64,000 nt of DNA from Pyxicephalus adspersus (taxonomy: Eukaryota; Chordata; Amphibia; Anura; Pyxicephalidae). Positions 11,599-23,957 of the stretch are shown piece after piece. The stretch lies in NCBI RefSeq assembly GCF_032062135.1, contig NC_092862.1:64632190-64696189 (forward strand), read 5' to 3'. Below the pieces are notes generated by a model. The model searched no databases. It saw nothing but the letters and a program-made list of their open reading frames with translations, and was not told the DNA's origin. The translations under genes and the position numbers were made by a program. Position 1 is the first letter of the stretch. Each line of letters opens with the position of its first letter.

Positions 11599-12560
11599 AA
11601 GAGATGGGTTTTGAGTGCTCTTTAAAAGGAGCAGAAAGTAGCAGCAAGCCAAATACGACAAGGAAGACCATTCCAGAGAGTCGGGACAACTTCAGAAAAG
11701 TCTTGGAACCATGCATGTGATGAGGTTATGAGTGAGGAAGTCAGAAGTAGGTAATTGGAGGAGTGAAGATTGGCTAGGGGAGGACCTGTGGAGGGATTTA
11801 AAGGCAAAGCACAGGAGCTTTCATTCAATATCACCACTCCTAGATTGTAAGCTCTTCGGGGCAGGATCTTCTCCTCCTCCTGTGTCACTGTCTGCATCTG
11901 TTTGTCATTTGCAACCCCTATTTAATTTACCGCGTTGCATAATATGTTGGTGCTTTTTAAATCCTGATTATTAATAATAATAGTATAATTTCTTGGCAGA
12001 TAGGCCAGACCTTTTAACTATTAGAATTTGATTCTAAAGTGAAATGGAACCCAATGAAGAAAACTACAAAAAGGGATGCAGTAGAGGAGAACTGTGAAGG
12101 ATGGATAAGTCTGGCTGCAGCATTCGTAATAGATTGTAGTTGTTTTATCCAGGTTGACTTTCAGAAATCTGTCAGACATCCATGATGGGATGGCTGACAA
12201 GCAGCATAAAACCTTATCCTGGACTGAGGGAGACAAGTCAGGGGTGGACAGATAAGATTTGAGTGTCATCAGCATACACATGGTACTGTAAACCAGGAGG
12301 ACATGAGACTACCGAGTGAGGAGGTGTAGAGAGAAAAGTGAACTGGTCTAAGGGCTGGCCCTTGGGGAACAGCAACATAGAGGAGAGTGAGAGGAGGAAT
12401 TGCCATTGAAAAAACTTGAACGGTCAGACTGGTAGAAAGCAACCAAGAGAGAGCAATGTCTCTGATACCAATGGAGGTCATGATTTGTATTAGAAGGGGG
12501 TGATCAACAGTGTCAAAAGCAGAGAAAATATCTAGCATAAGGAGGGAGAAGTTCAGCCAT
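11599..12560 (-). mobile_element. L2-type LINE fragment (reverse transcriptase and 3' region)
   Basis: Minus-strand frames show reverse-transcriptase pieces typical of L2: FSAFDTVDHPLLIQIMTSIG, a VPQG block with SLYTSSLG, then SVQDKVLCCLSAIPSWMSDR. Further on come the C-terminal LWNGLPCRIWLAATFCSF. The catalytic YADD region (about 12270-12290) is broken by a frameshift. The fragment is split at 11843-11991 by a plus-strand L2-type tail. Truncated at its 5' side. Confidence 0.85.
11843..11991 (+). mobile_element. L2-like 3' tail inserted in opposite orientation
   Basis: The segment begins AGATTGTAAGCTCTTCGGGG and ends in ATTATTAATAATAATA. It lies antisense inside the L2 coding sequence, between the part encoding LHWVPFHFRIKF and the part encoding LNPSTGPPLANLHSSNY. 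A related minus-strand fragment is at 46846-46975. It is either a separate short L2 insertion or a SINE that shares the L2 tail. Confidence 0.65.
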
Positions 12561-14126
12561 TTGCAGTTCTCAACACAGAGTGTTCACATAACCTGAGGCT
12601 TTGCTTAATGTGAATATGTCTTTGTCAAAATGTCAGCAATGTAAATTTGTGTTAGTCAAAAATGACAGCAGGAGTTGCTGTGTACACAGTCAGCTTACAG
12701 AAGTTGATACTGTCAAAAATTGGGACTCTGTGTTTTTTAAACACTGTTACTTTTGTATTAACTTTGTTTAATTCATCTGCAAATGAAGAAAACATTGTAG
12801 TGAAGTCAGTTAAAGCAAGCTGACAAGGAATAAAAATCCCCTTTAACCCCTTATTAACCTTTAATTTGCCATATTGAGCCCAAATTAACCCCCTTTTCCT
12901 ATTAGTGATATTTTTTATTTAATCCTCTACAATTTTTATAGATCTCACTTTATAATTTCAGTATTGCAGTGGAAGAAATATACCTTTATTTTGATTGTAA
13001 CTTTCCCAAACTTTTAATTTGAATCATAATTTTAGTCACTTTTTAAACAGAACAAAATATAGAAAAAAATCCACTTATCTGCAGTAGTATTTTTTTTTTT
13101 TTTTTTTTTTTTTTACTGACAAGGACTTGTCAACTACATAATGAAAGTTACTGCTGAATAAATAGGCCCATAGCAGAAATGTCAAAGAAGCTCTGAGCTA
13201 TAGGAGGTATATGGGTGTGAAAGTGGAAATGGTTAAAATTAGTTCAACCTCAAAATTCTAAATGAAGTGCCCAAAGCTTACACCAGTAAAACAAGTTTTG
13301 AATGGCATACTGCATATTTTTATTGCAAGTGTGCAGGCTTTAAATACTTATATTGGCCCTTTACTTGGCTGTACTTTAAATCATTAGTTTAAGCCATAGG
13401 TCAGAGATCACTTGAAGCATTGACAGTCGAATTAACTGCCTGGCATATCACAACTGTTTGATACAGGTGTACACCTGCACCAAATAACAAAGACCCATAG
13501 TTCAAGTTAACCAGTTACGCATTTAGTGTTGCCCTGGAGTAGGTAAAACGAGATGTCTTCTATTACCCTTATTAGTCAGGAAATGTTTGCACTTTGACAA
13601 AAAACATGGCTTACCCCAAGTCAAAGCAAAAACAGACCAACACATCTAAGCACGGCCAATCAGGGTAACAGTAGGCAGATTTATATAAAGGTTTTTAAAG
13701 AAAGATATTACCATATGTTCTATTTTAACATAAAATGCATGTCCTAATGACATTTACAAGTTTAGCCATTACCAACACATCATACAGTAGAATACAACTT
13801 AAAATGCAGCGCACCATAAAGTGCACACTACGAGCTGCTTTACAAAAAAGAAAGGATCATGTGCTTTTTTTATATTGCACTGAACAAATTGGGAGCCCAA
13901 TCACAATGAACAGGCTGCAAGAAAACTCACATTATAGAGTATGAATACACAGAAAAACACTTACAATTATGTCCATTGTTAACGAGTCCTCAATGTGGTT
14001 GACAGATATGTAGACTTATGAAGTTTAATACACTGTAAAATATACTCCTAAAATGCCAAAGAAGTTTTTGAAAGAAATTGTAATACACACTTTACCAGAC
14101 TTTATACAATGTTCTCACTCTAATAT
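12561..14126. other. AT-rich intronic sequence, nothing recognised
   Basis: No exon, transposase or clear terminal repeat was seen. A T-tract lies at about 13090-13114. The single-frame open reading at 13735-13944 has no domain and no splice context. Confidence 0.5.
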
Positions 14127-14270
14127 TAGACAGTTTTTTTTTTATAAAAAAGGGAATCTGAAATATCCTCAAACATTCCCAGTAGATATCTTCCAAGTCC
14201 ATGTGTTTCAATTGCATTAATTATTCCTGCCAGGGAATGTTTGAGGGAATATCAGATGCCATGTTCTAAT
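14127..14270. mobile_element. Palindromic MITE related to the copy at 35755-35916
   Basis: The arms contain CCTCAAACATTCCC and its inverted copy GGGAATGTTTGAGGGAA, around a core CCATGTGTTTCAATTG that is shared with the copy at 35755-35916. The left terminus is degraded into a T-run. Confidence 0.65.
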
Positions 14271-14827
14271 ATTACAGCCCAATCAGTTCCAGTTCACAAA
14301 GCAACAAGCTTAAAAAAAAAAAAAAAAAAAAAAAATCACACAAATGGGTGGCTTTTTATATTAAGGACATCATTTATTTTATTTTTTTTTACAAAATTGA
14401 AAATAAAAATATATATTTTTTTATTTAAATGTAATTGCTATTTCATACATAGATGCAGCCAACAAACATAGCTCTACTTCTTTTTAGGTTTAATAGACTA
14501 ACCCTAAAGAGGGCCTTACACGTTTTAGTGAGGCCCAATATAATAAATGCTACATAAAAGTCTAAAAAACGTGAGGAAAGGAGGAGAGAAAAATCCAAGA
14601 CAAGGGTGGAGAAGGGGTGATCCTGTTTTTATAAAAATCAGACCCCCTGAGAAGTGGTATTGAGTATTGATAAGTGGTGTGCCTTTCCTCACAAATATCA
14701 CTCCTTGATAACTGATACAGGTGATTGTGACATATCTATTGTGTTCTTTAGAGTAATTTATTCTTGCTTTGTCCTTTGTGCATGATCAAGAAAAAACATT
14801 GAATAAGCTGATGAAAATCCCCCCAAT

Positions 14828-14871
14828 CTGTTCTTCTGATGAAGCCTAAGAGCAAAATGTGTTAAGAACGG
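14828..14871 (+). ncRNA. Hammerhead-like stem-loop motif, copy 1
   Basis: CTGATGA (14836-14842), one A, a short GCC-TAAG-AGC hairpin, then AAAATGTGTT. The bases just outside, CTGTTCTT (14828-14835) and AAGAACGG (14864-14871), can form eight consecutive pairs including one G-U. The GAAA box is mutated to AAAA. Confidence 0.28.
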
Positions 14872-15159
14872 TGATAAATTAAAATGCGTACAAAATGATA
14901 GTCTATGCAACTTGTATACATTGTTATTGGGATCCGTTGGTTTATGTAAAGTATAGTGATAAATGTGTTTAATTCAATTGCTAATGTGTACCGAAAAAAA
15001 ACCCATATCAAGGAATCTCTCGTATTTATAATCATCCTCCTGCTGACAACATCCTTTGGAAATCTCACAGGACAACATTGCAGGATTGTTTTTTGATAGC
15101 TTTATGCTACTCAAAAAAGTTAAAAAAAATGAGTACAATAAATAAATAATACATCTTAC

Positions 15160-15820
15160 CTTTTCCATTTACTGCTAAACTAGAAGGTGCTGTAACCGTC
15201 AATGGAGGCTGAATTTGTGGCACTAGTGACGGTAGCCTTGGCCTGCTCCCCATTCGGGCTCTTTCTGCACCCGGTCCCAATAAAGCACCAACTGGTTTTT
15301 CAGCAGTTACTTCAGGTGCAACAGAATCCTGTTCTTGCTCAAGGTGATTATGCTTTTCCCCTGACTCATTTTCAAATCCATCCACCGAATTCCTATTTTT
15401 CATTGGACTTTTAGGTACAAGTATTTTAATAGATGAACGAGAGAGGTCCATGTTTTTCCTTACCGGAATTACTTGAGGACTTTTCCGCAATTTTGGACTA
15501 GTGGAAAGCGGTGTGTTTCTTGAGTCACTGTCCTTAGCAAGAGTTAAGGATTTTGGAGAAGTTCTTGAAATAGAGCTATTAGTTGATCTGGAGATTTGTT
15601 TTCTGGCATTATTTGGAGATGTCCTGTTTGATTTTGTAACTGTGCTACTGTCTTTTGGCTTTTCATTGTGTCTCCTGTTAAATTCATGTATATATTGTTC
15701 ACAGTTCACTAAATGTTGCTCTGGTTCCCAGGTGTCATCTCCACTATCATATCCTTTCCAGTGCACCAAATATTCAGTTTTACCCTTTTTATTTTTCCTT
15801 TTGTCAACAATTCTTTCAAC
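15160..15820 (-). CDS. CDYL: CDYL chromodomain exon
   Basis: Encodes 220 codons plus one base. It opens [19 protein letters not shown] and continues with the chromodomain core [17 protein letters not shown], in which Trp21 and Tyr24 of the exon are two of the three expected aromatic-cage residues for methyl-lysine. The third is the Tyr of the first exon. After the chromodomain (about residues 1-51) comes a long Ser/Thr/Lys-rich linker with typical CDYL landmarks: [24 protein letters not shown], and [20 protein letters not shown]. The acceptor is a long T-tract with AACTAG, phase 0. The donor is AAAG/GTAAGA, phase 1, matching the exon at 960-1213. The protein represses transcription by reading H3K9/K27 methylation and recruiting partners such as REST and G9a (known for the family). 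Confidence 0.96.
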
Positions 15821-16965
15821 CTAGTTAAAAAAAAAAAGTAGTTTAAAAAAGGACAGATCTGTTACAACAAATTGCCTTTTATATGGGTTCATCTTAGCTC
15901 ACTACTACAAATTTACATTTGAAGCTGCTGTATAGAAAGAAAGAAAAAAAAAAGGGTACAAGTAGTCTACTTTACAGCTTCAATAAAGTTAGTGAAATAG
16001 TGAAATATGACCCCCCAGTATACCAAGGATATAGATTTTAGAACAGATGTCCTCCCCAGAAGCAACTATGAGCTTCTTTTATCCTTTTCCACAAATTCAA
16101 CAGTTAGAACTACCTCCCTTTATGATTGGCAAAGCCAGATTACTTTTTTTTTTTAGAAGTGTAAACAGGATTTTTATGACACCAATAAACACCTTCAATT
16201 CTCTGTGACCCAAAATAAGTTGTTCCCTGTTTGTGCCCCATATAACTGTGACAGCTTTCCGACCCCCCCCCCCCCCCTTCCCCCCTTAGTATACTTTCTT
16301 CCAACTTTCTAATGCCTACTTAGTGTGGCCCATTTTCCCATCTCCTTTGTTAACTATTTAAACCTTCTTGCAAAAACCAGTAAGGGTGGACAATTATTGG
16401 CAAATTATTAATGGTTTTTAGAACTGAATATTTAATGTGCCCAGCTCTGCTAGAAGGTAAAACAAGGTTACATTGACATGCATATGGTCAACTCTGCTTG
16501 AGTAAGACAGAGTGGAAACAAAATGAGGAAAAGGTACAAAATATAGACCTCCGCATCCTCCCAGGAGTGCTGTCAAGCTGCCCTGGCTCTCACTGACAGC
16601 TCCCTACAAAACCTTAGCCTGAGCAGTTGTCTGATGACAGCTAGCCTTCTGGCTACTAAAGGACTGGATGGTGAGCCTGGTTAAAGGGGCTGGGGAGAGT
16701 ACTGTAAATATATATGTATACATGAAGAGTCTCAGTGGGTGATCGCTGACACAGAAGAGACAGCCTAAAGCAGTTAGATTTTTTTTAGTATTATACTACT
16801 AATGTACAATGTCAAATTTGTGAAGCTGCCTACTACAGGGCCATTTTCAAACAATATGTTTTTTCATTAATCTTTTCATTGTGTTGAAAACAAAAATTTT
16901 TCAACATTTCTCGCATTTGATAGCCACTAAACTATCATTAGACATAGAATCTATCTTCTAATCAC

Positions 16966-17368
16966 TTAAAGCGTACCTAAACTCAGAATTTGCACTTCAC
17001 ATAAAAGGGTAGACAACACTCAAAAAAAAAAAAAAAAAAAAAACAAAGGGAGCAGCACTGCCTCTTAATTCTCGATAGCCTGGACATCTCGAGCGTGCAC
17101 AGAAGGAGCTCTTTTCGCCATTTAGGCATGTGCAGTGAGATCGGCAAGTTTCCCCCCCCCCCTTATCTAGGTAACCTGATCTCACACCTGCATCGAGTGA
17201 CTAGGAAGAAGCCAGAAGAACAGAAAGAATATGGCCCCAAGATGGATGCCGGGACGACGCGGGACTCGATAGAAGAAACCTCCGGACCGATCGAGTGCTC
17301 TGCAGGATTGAAAGAAAGTGTATTTTCTTTTTGTTTAGGATCGTTTTTGGGTTTACTTCCTCTTTTAA
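16966..17368 (+). mobile_element. TTAA-flanked MITE (AAAGCGTACCTAAACTC family), copy 1
   Basis: Starts TTAAAGCGTACCTAAACTC and ends GGGTTTACTTCCTCTTTTAA, with TTAA at both ends and inward-facing similar termini. The interior carries GTGAGATCGGCAAGTTT, CTGATCTCACACCTGCAT and GATCGAGTGCTCTGCAGG blocks. Copies lie at 22664-23048, 45873-46255 and a 5' piece at 49485-49521. TTAA specificity suggests piggyBac-type mobilisation (inference). Confidence 0.75.
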
Positions 17369-18329
17369 GAGATCTATCCATTTATGAAGGCCATCTAAAG
17401 GAGGAAGGTTGGAGGTCTCACAGAGAGTATGTGAATTCAGAAATACTGATCACTACACAGCCCAATCATTTCAACCATGGATGCAATGGCAGCGAAAATT
17501 GCACCCATTTATAATGTGGCAAAGGTAGTAAATAGTTGAGATTACCAGTTTATTAAGGAATTTTCAATTTACAAAATTAACCAGACTGACACTCAATTAA
17601 AATGGGATGATGCCAATAGTGTGGTTATCTGCAGAAACAAAAAGAATTTTGATAGCAATCATTCAGATCACAAAATTTATTAAGTTGGTAAAATAAAATC
17701 ACTACAATGGATAAACCTATGAAGTGCAGGAGCTTGAAAGTCCTCAAAGTGATTTAGAAAATCCAAAAGATTAACATATTTATTACCAACAGAAAAACTT
17801 AGTAATATCACAGTTGCCACTTGCCAATGCATCTTTCCTTTTTGGAGGCAAATAAATAAATAAATAGGAAGACTCCACAATAAAAGCTAACGAAAAGCTA
17901 ACAGTTTTGAACATTTTCAGGGACTTGCTCTTGGTGTTTTCATGAACAGGCTGCATCTTGGCAGTGTAAAGTTGTACTAGAAAAACAGAGTGGATATTTG
18001 AAGTCAGTAATGTAAAAACAAAATTGGTCATACACAAACCGGAGGGGTGGGATGTGTGTCTATAAACGAATGCAGATAAATTTTCTCTTCGATGCTCTTC
18101 TGTGTTGAAGGACACAGAAGTGAGTTTCTAAACCTCTGAATGTTTAGACATCCCCAAGAAGATTCTCCAGAGGTGTCACATTAGCGTCTACTTCAGGCAA
18201 AAAAAGCCATACTACCAACTGTAAGACTTTCCTACCAAAACACGTATTCAAAGACAAAACGTTAACTGTACAACTTGTGAAATGTTGGACACACTACCTT
18301 ACAAACAAGAGAGACAGATGCCTGGTTTA

Positions 18330-20330
18330 AAAATGTCACTCTATACTGACTGCTATAAAAGCACAAGAAGTGACAGGAAAAGAAGACAAATTGTGTTTGA
18401 AGGTGAAAGCATAAAGAAGGCCTGCAAAATCCATGGAAGCAGCCACCTTATTCCAACATGAGCCAGTGGAGACTATGAAGGTAGAAACCTTCTGAAACAA
18501 AGCCATGAAAGAATCCATTCCCGATTTGAAAATAGAGCCATTTTTTGATGAACTGTTATGGGAAAAAGAAACATCTCCAAGCTAAGATAAAAGGCAAGGC
18601 AACCTTAAGCAAAAAAATAGTCTTGGACACATAACTACCTTATCTCTATGAAAGGCTAAAATGGAAGGTTTGTGAGACAAAGTTGACCACTCCACAGCCC
18701 ACCATGAAAAGATAGCTGCAATTGCAAGACAAAAAGTACAAAATTAAGGTTCTATGGCAACATTGGAGCACTGACCAGTGGAAATGCATGTACAACACCT
18801 GGAAAGAAGGTACAGACAAGAAATGTGAGGCCAGTGGATGTCAAAAGAAAACTGCTACAGCTGACAACTGATTTTTGATTGTAATTAAAGCCGGTTAAAA
18901 ACGGTTGCAGAAACCAATGGAAGACACCTTCAGTCCTCAACCCAGAATTTTTTTTAAGCTGGGTGGCAAGAAATTGTAGGCAGGTGGTGGCCCCTGTATT
19001 GTGACCCAACTAATCAGTAACCACCCAAAAACAGCCGGGTGGTTACTGAAATGTGCCGGGTGGTGCGCCCAGCTAAAAGGGCCTGGGGAGAACACTGCAC
19101 CTTGAAGTGGAAGGGCATGAACTAGAATGTACTGGTCCCATGGCACCATCAAAGTATCTGTCACAGACATCCAGGGATTTACTGGTCTTGTCAACAAAAA
19201 CCTTGTATTCATTGCAGGGATGCTAAATGGTCCACAACTGGTACCCACTGCCTAAGAAGGCCTTCAACTTCCACATAGCTAATCTCTGCCCACTACGTAG
19301 TTGGCATACTAACTTTAAACATTAGATAAAACTAAGGCGTGATTTACAACCCAACAAGTAATAGAAGGATTTATTTCTCAGCACCTGAACTCTTTGTCCT
19401 TGATGAAAGAATGAGGAGAATCCCACTGTGGCACCATTATGACACAGTCCCTTTAGAGTGATCATGTAGAAAAAGATCTGTTCAACGTAGGAGATCTTGA
19501 ATAGGCAGAGTTCAGGAACATGAAAATGGTTCAATTTCACTAGAGAGACCAAAGTTTCTGTGTCCACAATGCCCTTCTAAGCAGTTTAGGCCGGCAGATC
19601 CGTGATCATGGCCCTTCAGCCCAAATTTGCGTGTAATTAAGAGCACAAGGGACTGTCTTGAAGAAAGAACTGGAGCATGCAGGTCCGTATTGATCATCAT
19701 CAGTGGGTACAAAGTTTATCTTGGCACAAAGTTTATCTAGTGGAAAGAACACTTGTACCCCGGCCCCTTTCTCTTCAGGTACAGGTAATCAAGAGCCAGA
19801 GAAAGCTTTATGTTGTTTGGAAGCCAGACAAACTCTTTCTGAGGAGTGGTTGGCAAGTATTAGTTTGACTTCAAGGAGAGAAGAGAATCGGCTGATAGGA
19901 GATGATTGTCCAGACATTCTAAAATGTAAATCTCATGTGGTTTCTTGATCGAGAGAGAGAATCTTCTTCAAGATTTAAAGAGCACTTTGGTGAAGACTTG
20001 AGGGGCATGCTTATTGAAAGACTGAAAATTTAGCTCCACATGTGGAAGTGCTTATACCAGGCTATGAAACTCAGGAACCAAAGATAGAGTGGACAAACTG
20101 AAACATGCAAATAAGGTAAGCATCTGTAAAGTCAATGGACCAGAAAAAGCCCCTGAAGAAAGGCCACCACACAGGGAACAAATTCAATTTTGAATTTGAA
20201 CACATTTACAAAGGTAGTAGGTTTAACAGAATACTTGATCCTTTTTATTGAGTGGCATCAGATCAATCACAACTTGTGAAGTAAGCCCAAGGTTGCCAGT
20301 CACATGCTGCATGGCTTTATACTAGGTAAT
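18330..20330 (-). mobile_element. Degenerate DIRS-like reverse-transcriptase/RNase H remnant
   Basis: Read on the minus strand from about 20330 leftward, broken frames give VNVFKFKIEFVPCVVAFLQG, then LFLVH and, after a stop, LYRCLPYLHVSV. This resembles the DIRS/Ngaro-type reverse-transcriptase segment with its FFLV..D..DAY.H.PI pattern. Further left, weaker matches to the RNase H and downstream part occur (DFAGLLYAFTFKHN near 18400). Stops are frequent and no terminal repeats were found. A hAT-like MITE lies inside at 18943-19097. Confidence 0.4.
18943..19097 (-). mobile_element. Short hAT-like MITE ending CAGTGTTCTCCCCAG, copy 1
   Basis: Read on the minus strand it starts CAGTGTTCTCCCCAGGCCC and contains AGCTGGG near both ends, with CAG termini. 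A second copy lies at 20710-20840, and a piece of the end (GGGGCTGGGGAGAGTACTG) at about 16684-16703. The flanking 8-mers do not match, so the hAT assignment rests on the ends only. Confidence 0.55.
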
Positions 20331-20709
20331 TGAGGATTGAAATACTGTAAAGGGGGCATCATCAAACATGTAACATATGAATTATGGAGACCCTGATTTA
20401 ACTGAAAAGCCAACTCATCAAGAGCGTTCATTGTACAATAGTCTTCCTCACTCAACAGGGATATCAAATTGAGTCCAGAATTGGTTAAAACTTGTAGAAA
20501 ACTGTACATTGGCCAGTTGTCCTCTGCCAATGGTCTTAAAGGATGCTAACAGGGTGTCTGTTTTTTTCATCTAATTAATAGACAACATGCATGCTTATCT
20601 GCATGCTTGTTTCTGACATTGACCAAAACAACCGGCTTTACATTAGGACAATTATTAATTCTTTAGAATAGGTTTAGCAACAGCAGATTATATATTACAG
20701 TGTTAAACC

Positions 20710-20840
20710 CAGATTTTTTTTTAAACCGGGTGGGAAGAAATGTTAGGCAGCCCCTGTATTGTGACCCAACTCTTCAGTAACCACCCAAAGACAGCCGGAT
20801 GGTGTGCCCAGGCAAAAAGGGGCTGGGGAGAACACTATAT
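20710..20840 (-). mobile_element. Short hAT-like MITE ending CAGTGTTCTCCCCAG, copy 2
   Basis: Shares with 18943-19097 the blocks CCTGTATTGTGACCCAACT, CAGTAACCACCCAAAGACAG and GGGGCTGGGGAGAACACT. It is shorter by an internal deletion. Confidence 0.55.
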
Positions 20841-21853
20841 TACTAAAGTATTTATATCCCCACCTGGGTACAAACACTAAATACCTGTACCTGTATAAAA
20901 ACTAGAACTTTACCAAAACCACTATTTCTATGGAGAAGGAAGAGTGGGAAGGGTCTGCTGTATGCAGCAAAAAAGATAGCAACATTGATCATTGGTGATC
21001 TAGTATAGAGGACCCGAAAAACATCATTGGATGCTGTACTAATGGTAATATTGTATTGGGGGATTACAATCTAGTGTCTATGCAAGGCTTTAGTCATACT
21101 CTATGATTAACTGTTGGAACAGCGTATAAAGCAAGCTTCTGAAACTGTGAAATTAAACAACACAGTTTTCACAGTGTCTACAAAGCTCAATGGCCCAACA
21201 CAAAGCACTCAACTGTGCAGTACAACATGTAGAATATTCTACTAAACAGGCTTGTTTGTTCAGATGCTTTGGATCGAGAATATTTGTGTTCTGCACATAT
21301 TTAGAGCCAAAGAACCGGTGTTCTGACACCATCAGATTACCTGTAATATGTTGAATTCTACAGCCATACCCTGCAAGAGAACAGAAAACCTGGGGTTGGC
21401 TGCAGACTTATAGATTGTACAAAATGTCTAGGTTCAATTCAGTTTTCAAATAAGTAATTAAAAGGTCTAAAAAAAAATCCCATTGATTTCCAGCACTTTA
21501 CCAGTTACTAATAATTGCTTTAGTGACTTTACAACATTCACAACAAGACGTACAACCAATCGCCCAGAGAGATATTATTTATACCAATAAAGCTTTAGAT
21601 CCACTTTAAATTGCTGATCTTATTATTCTACACAGAGATAGGCTGGTGTTGTGAATAACCGTAAGCAAGTTGATCTAAGAATATCCAATATTCAGTATAT
21701 TGATGGACACAGAACAAAGGGTGCATGACCAATACCAAATCAAACCCTAAATAAATGGTTAATATAGTACACTGGTGTTTAATGTTGTTAAATTTAAAGC
21801 TCTTCAATACTTTATCATCCCAACACCCATATTACTAAAAAGATTTCCTTCCA

Positions 21854-22268
21854 ACTAAAGCTAGGTACACACTTGCAATAATTATTGTTAGAAAACAAAC
21901 GACTAGCGATTATGCAGGATTATTTTGAACGATCGTATTGTGCAATTTTGTACATGCTGTAATGATATGATCCTTCAAATATAATCCACTAATATTGTAC
22001 ACACACTAGATACAATCTTATGAATGATGGAGGAAGTGACATGTAAAGGAGAAAGTGTACTGCAGAAAAATCCAGGATCACTGAACGACCGGACACACAA
22101 TAGATAGTGAGGGAACTTCGCTCAATCAGATCCGCCGGGGTGGTCGTTCGTTTCCAGTGACAATCCTCGCTCGTCTGCGCCATTGTGCACTTTTTGTGAC
22201 AACGATTATCGGACAATCAGTCGTTAGTTTCCAACAATAATTATTACAAGTGTGTACGCAACTTTAGT
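21854..22268. mobile_element. MITE with ACTAAAGCTAGGTACACAC inverted termini
   Basis: The inverted ends of about 55 bp start ACTAAAGCTAGGTACACAC (left) and ACTAAAGTTGCGTACACAC (right read inward). Both continue into TTGCAATAATTATTGTT-like sequence. The interior is non-coding. The element at 25815-26013 shares the same termini. The superfamily is not clear to me. Confidence 0.8.
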
Positions 22269-22663
22269 CCTCAGTGGAATTTAGGAGGCTACTTTACTAA
22301 GTGACACATTATTCCAACCAATAACCCACTGTTCTAAAAGTGAAACTAAACTTTAAAACTTGAAATTGAAAAGCAATCCCTGAAGGTATACATTAAGAAA
22401 TAAAATGTTAAAAGCAAGCCATGTAAGTGTGCCTATTTAACATTGTATCAGCTACCTCTTGCAATAATTTGTACGGCAGATCTTGAGCTTTGAGTGGGAG
22501 ATCCCCAACAAGGGGCCATGTAGTTTTGTAGCCATTCTCTGGTGTTAAACGAAGATTGTGCCATCAGAAAAGGAGATCAGAGACAGAAGGATGGGTTTGC
22601 CCTTCCCACTTTTACTGTCCAATCAAAAGTCTGAAGGTTAGGGACAAGTCCTAGATGTATTAC

Positions 22664-23048
22664 CTAAAGCGCACCTAAACTCAGAATTTTCACTTTACAT
22701 AGACAAAGGGTAGACAACCCTTTTATGCAAGGCCGAGAGGCTCCTGCGTCCTCCTTTTGTGCGCAGGATCCCTTTCATCAAAAGGGGAAAAAAATGCGCA
22801 GTGAGATCGGCAAGTTTTTTCCCAAACTACGTCACCCGATCTAATGCCTGTTTTGGGTGACGTAGGAAGAAGAACCTGGAAGAAAAGAGGATAGCGACAC
22901 CTAGGGTGCCAGCCCAAAGATGGATACCAGGATGACACGGGGCCCGATGGAAGAAACCTCTGGAACGATCGATTGCTCTGTGGGATTGAAGGTAAGTGGA
23001 TGTTTTTGTTTTGGGCACTTTTGAGTTCACTTCTTCTTTCACTCCTAA
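22664..23048 (+). mobile_element. TTAA-type MITE (AAAGCGTACCTAAACTC family), copy 2
   Basis: Opens CTAAAGCGCACCTAAACTC and carries GTGAGATCGGCAAGTTTTT, GTCACCCGATCTAATGCCTG and GATTGAAGGTAAGTGG near the right end. It closes on a degraded GAGTTCACTTCTTCTTTC. The terminal TTAA is mutated to CTAA on both sides. It lies in the CDYL 5' intron. Confidence 0.7.
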
Positions 23049-23933
23049 GGAGAAAAGTCAATACTAGAAATGAATGGACATAAACACAGATTATTTCGGG
23101 GTAGGCCAACCAGCAGATACGTGTATTATTTGCAGATATTGCTGCCGGCCCGGAGTCTAGTTTTAGAATGTTACTTTCCCAACACAGGGCCGAATCTGTC
23201 GGGATGTTTTTGTGGAGGACCTATAATGGGAAGATGGTGGAAGGGGCAGCTGGGACAATATAAAAAGAGAAGTATATCATAGAAGTGAGTAGAGTAATAA
23301 CAGGTAAGGACTTTCCCAATACTTACATCCCCCTCTACCCAATCACACGTGTCTGCCCTCCCTCCACACGCTACGTGCCTTGCTGCCTCAGCACATTTAC
23401 AAAGATGACTTTTCCTGGCAGTCTGAGCTTGCAGTGGGCTCCAGCACCCATATGTTGGCAGAGGAGTTAGAGAAAAGTCTTCTTCTATCATGTCTGCCCT
23501 CCGCAACACTTCTCCCAGCACTTTTCCCACAAACCCCCCAGTGTGTACAGCAAAGTCCCTGTCAGGGCTGCTCAGAGCTCTCCCTCATCTTCCTCATCAG
23601 GGCTGCACAGGAGGAAGGCCGGCCCAACATTTGGCTCTGTTCATGATTTCTGTCCAGCAAACTGCTTGCTGATGAGTGCTGAGCAGCATACGGGCTATTA
23701 CAGAGTATACATATGAGGAAGAGGAGGAGGAAGATGAAGGTGCAGCAGCCGGTGGGAGGAAGCAGGGACAGGAGTTCAACTCCACACAAACACAACTACC
23801 GGGAGAGACACCGGGGAGGAGGAGGGGGAAAGGGGAAGAAGTGCCGCCTGGAAGGGTCAGTGGTTTCCCCACCCTCCTCCCAAGCGCCCCTGGCAAGCTG
23901 TCCGCCCGGCTGGGCTTCACTAGCTTACTGTAC

Positions 23934-23957
23934 CTCATAGAGTTCTTCTGAAGCCAT
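23934..23957 (-). CDS. CDYL: CDYL first coding exon, canonical chromodomain-reading isoform
   Basis: Eight codons, MASEELYE, which I recognise as the N-terminus of the short human CDYL isoform. The ATG has A at -3 and G at +4. The exon ends GAG with donor GTACAG, a valid but weaker GT site, in phase 0. That joins directly to VERIVDKR of the exon at 15160-15820 and supplies the Tyr (residue 7) that completes the aromatic cage. The intron is about 8.1 kb. The exon is too short to stand out as an open frame and was found by reading the minus strand for the motif. The 5' UTR extends right into GC-rich sequence; its start was not determined. Confidence 0.9.

Noticed and set aside
17095..17514. A 139-codon plus-strand open frame in the intron
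   Set aside because: Most of it is the TTAA MITE; other copies of the repeat do not keep the frame.
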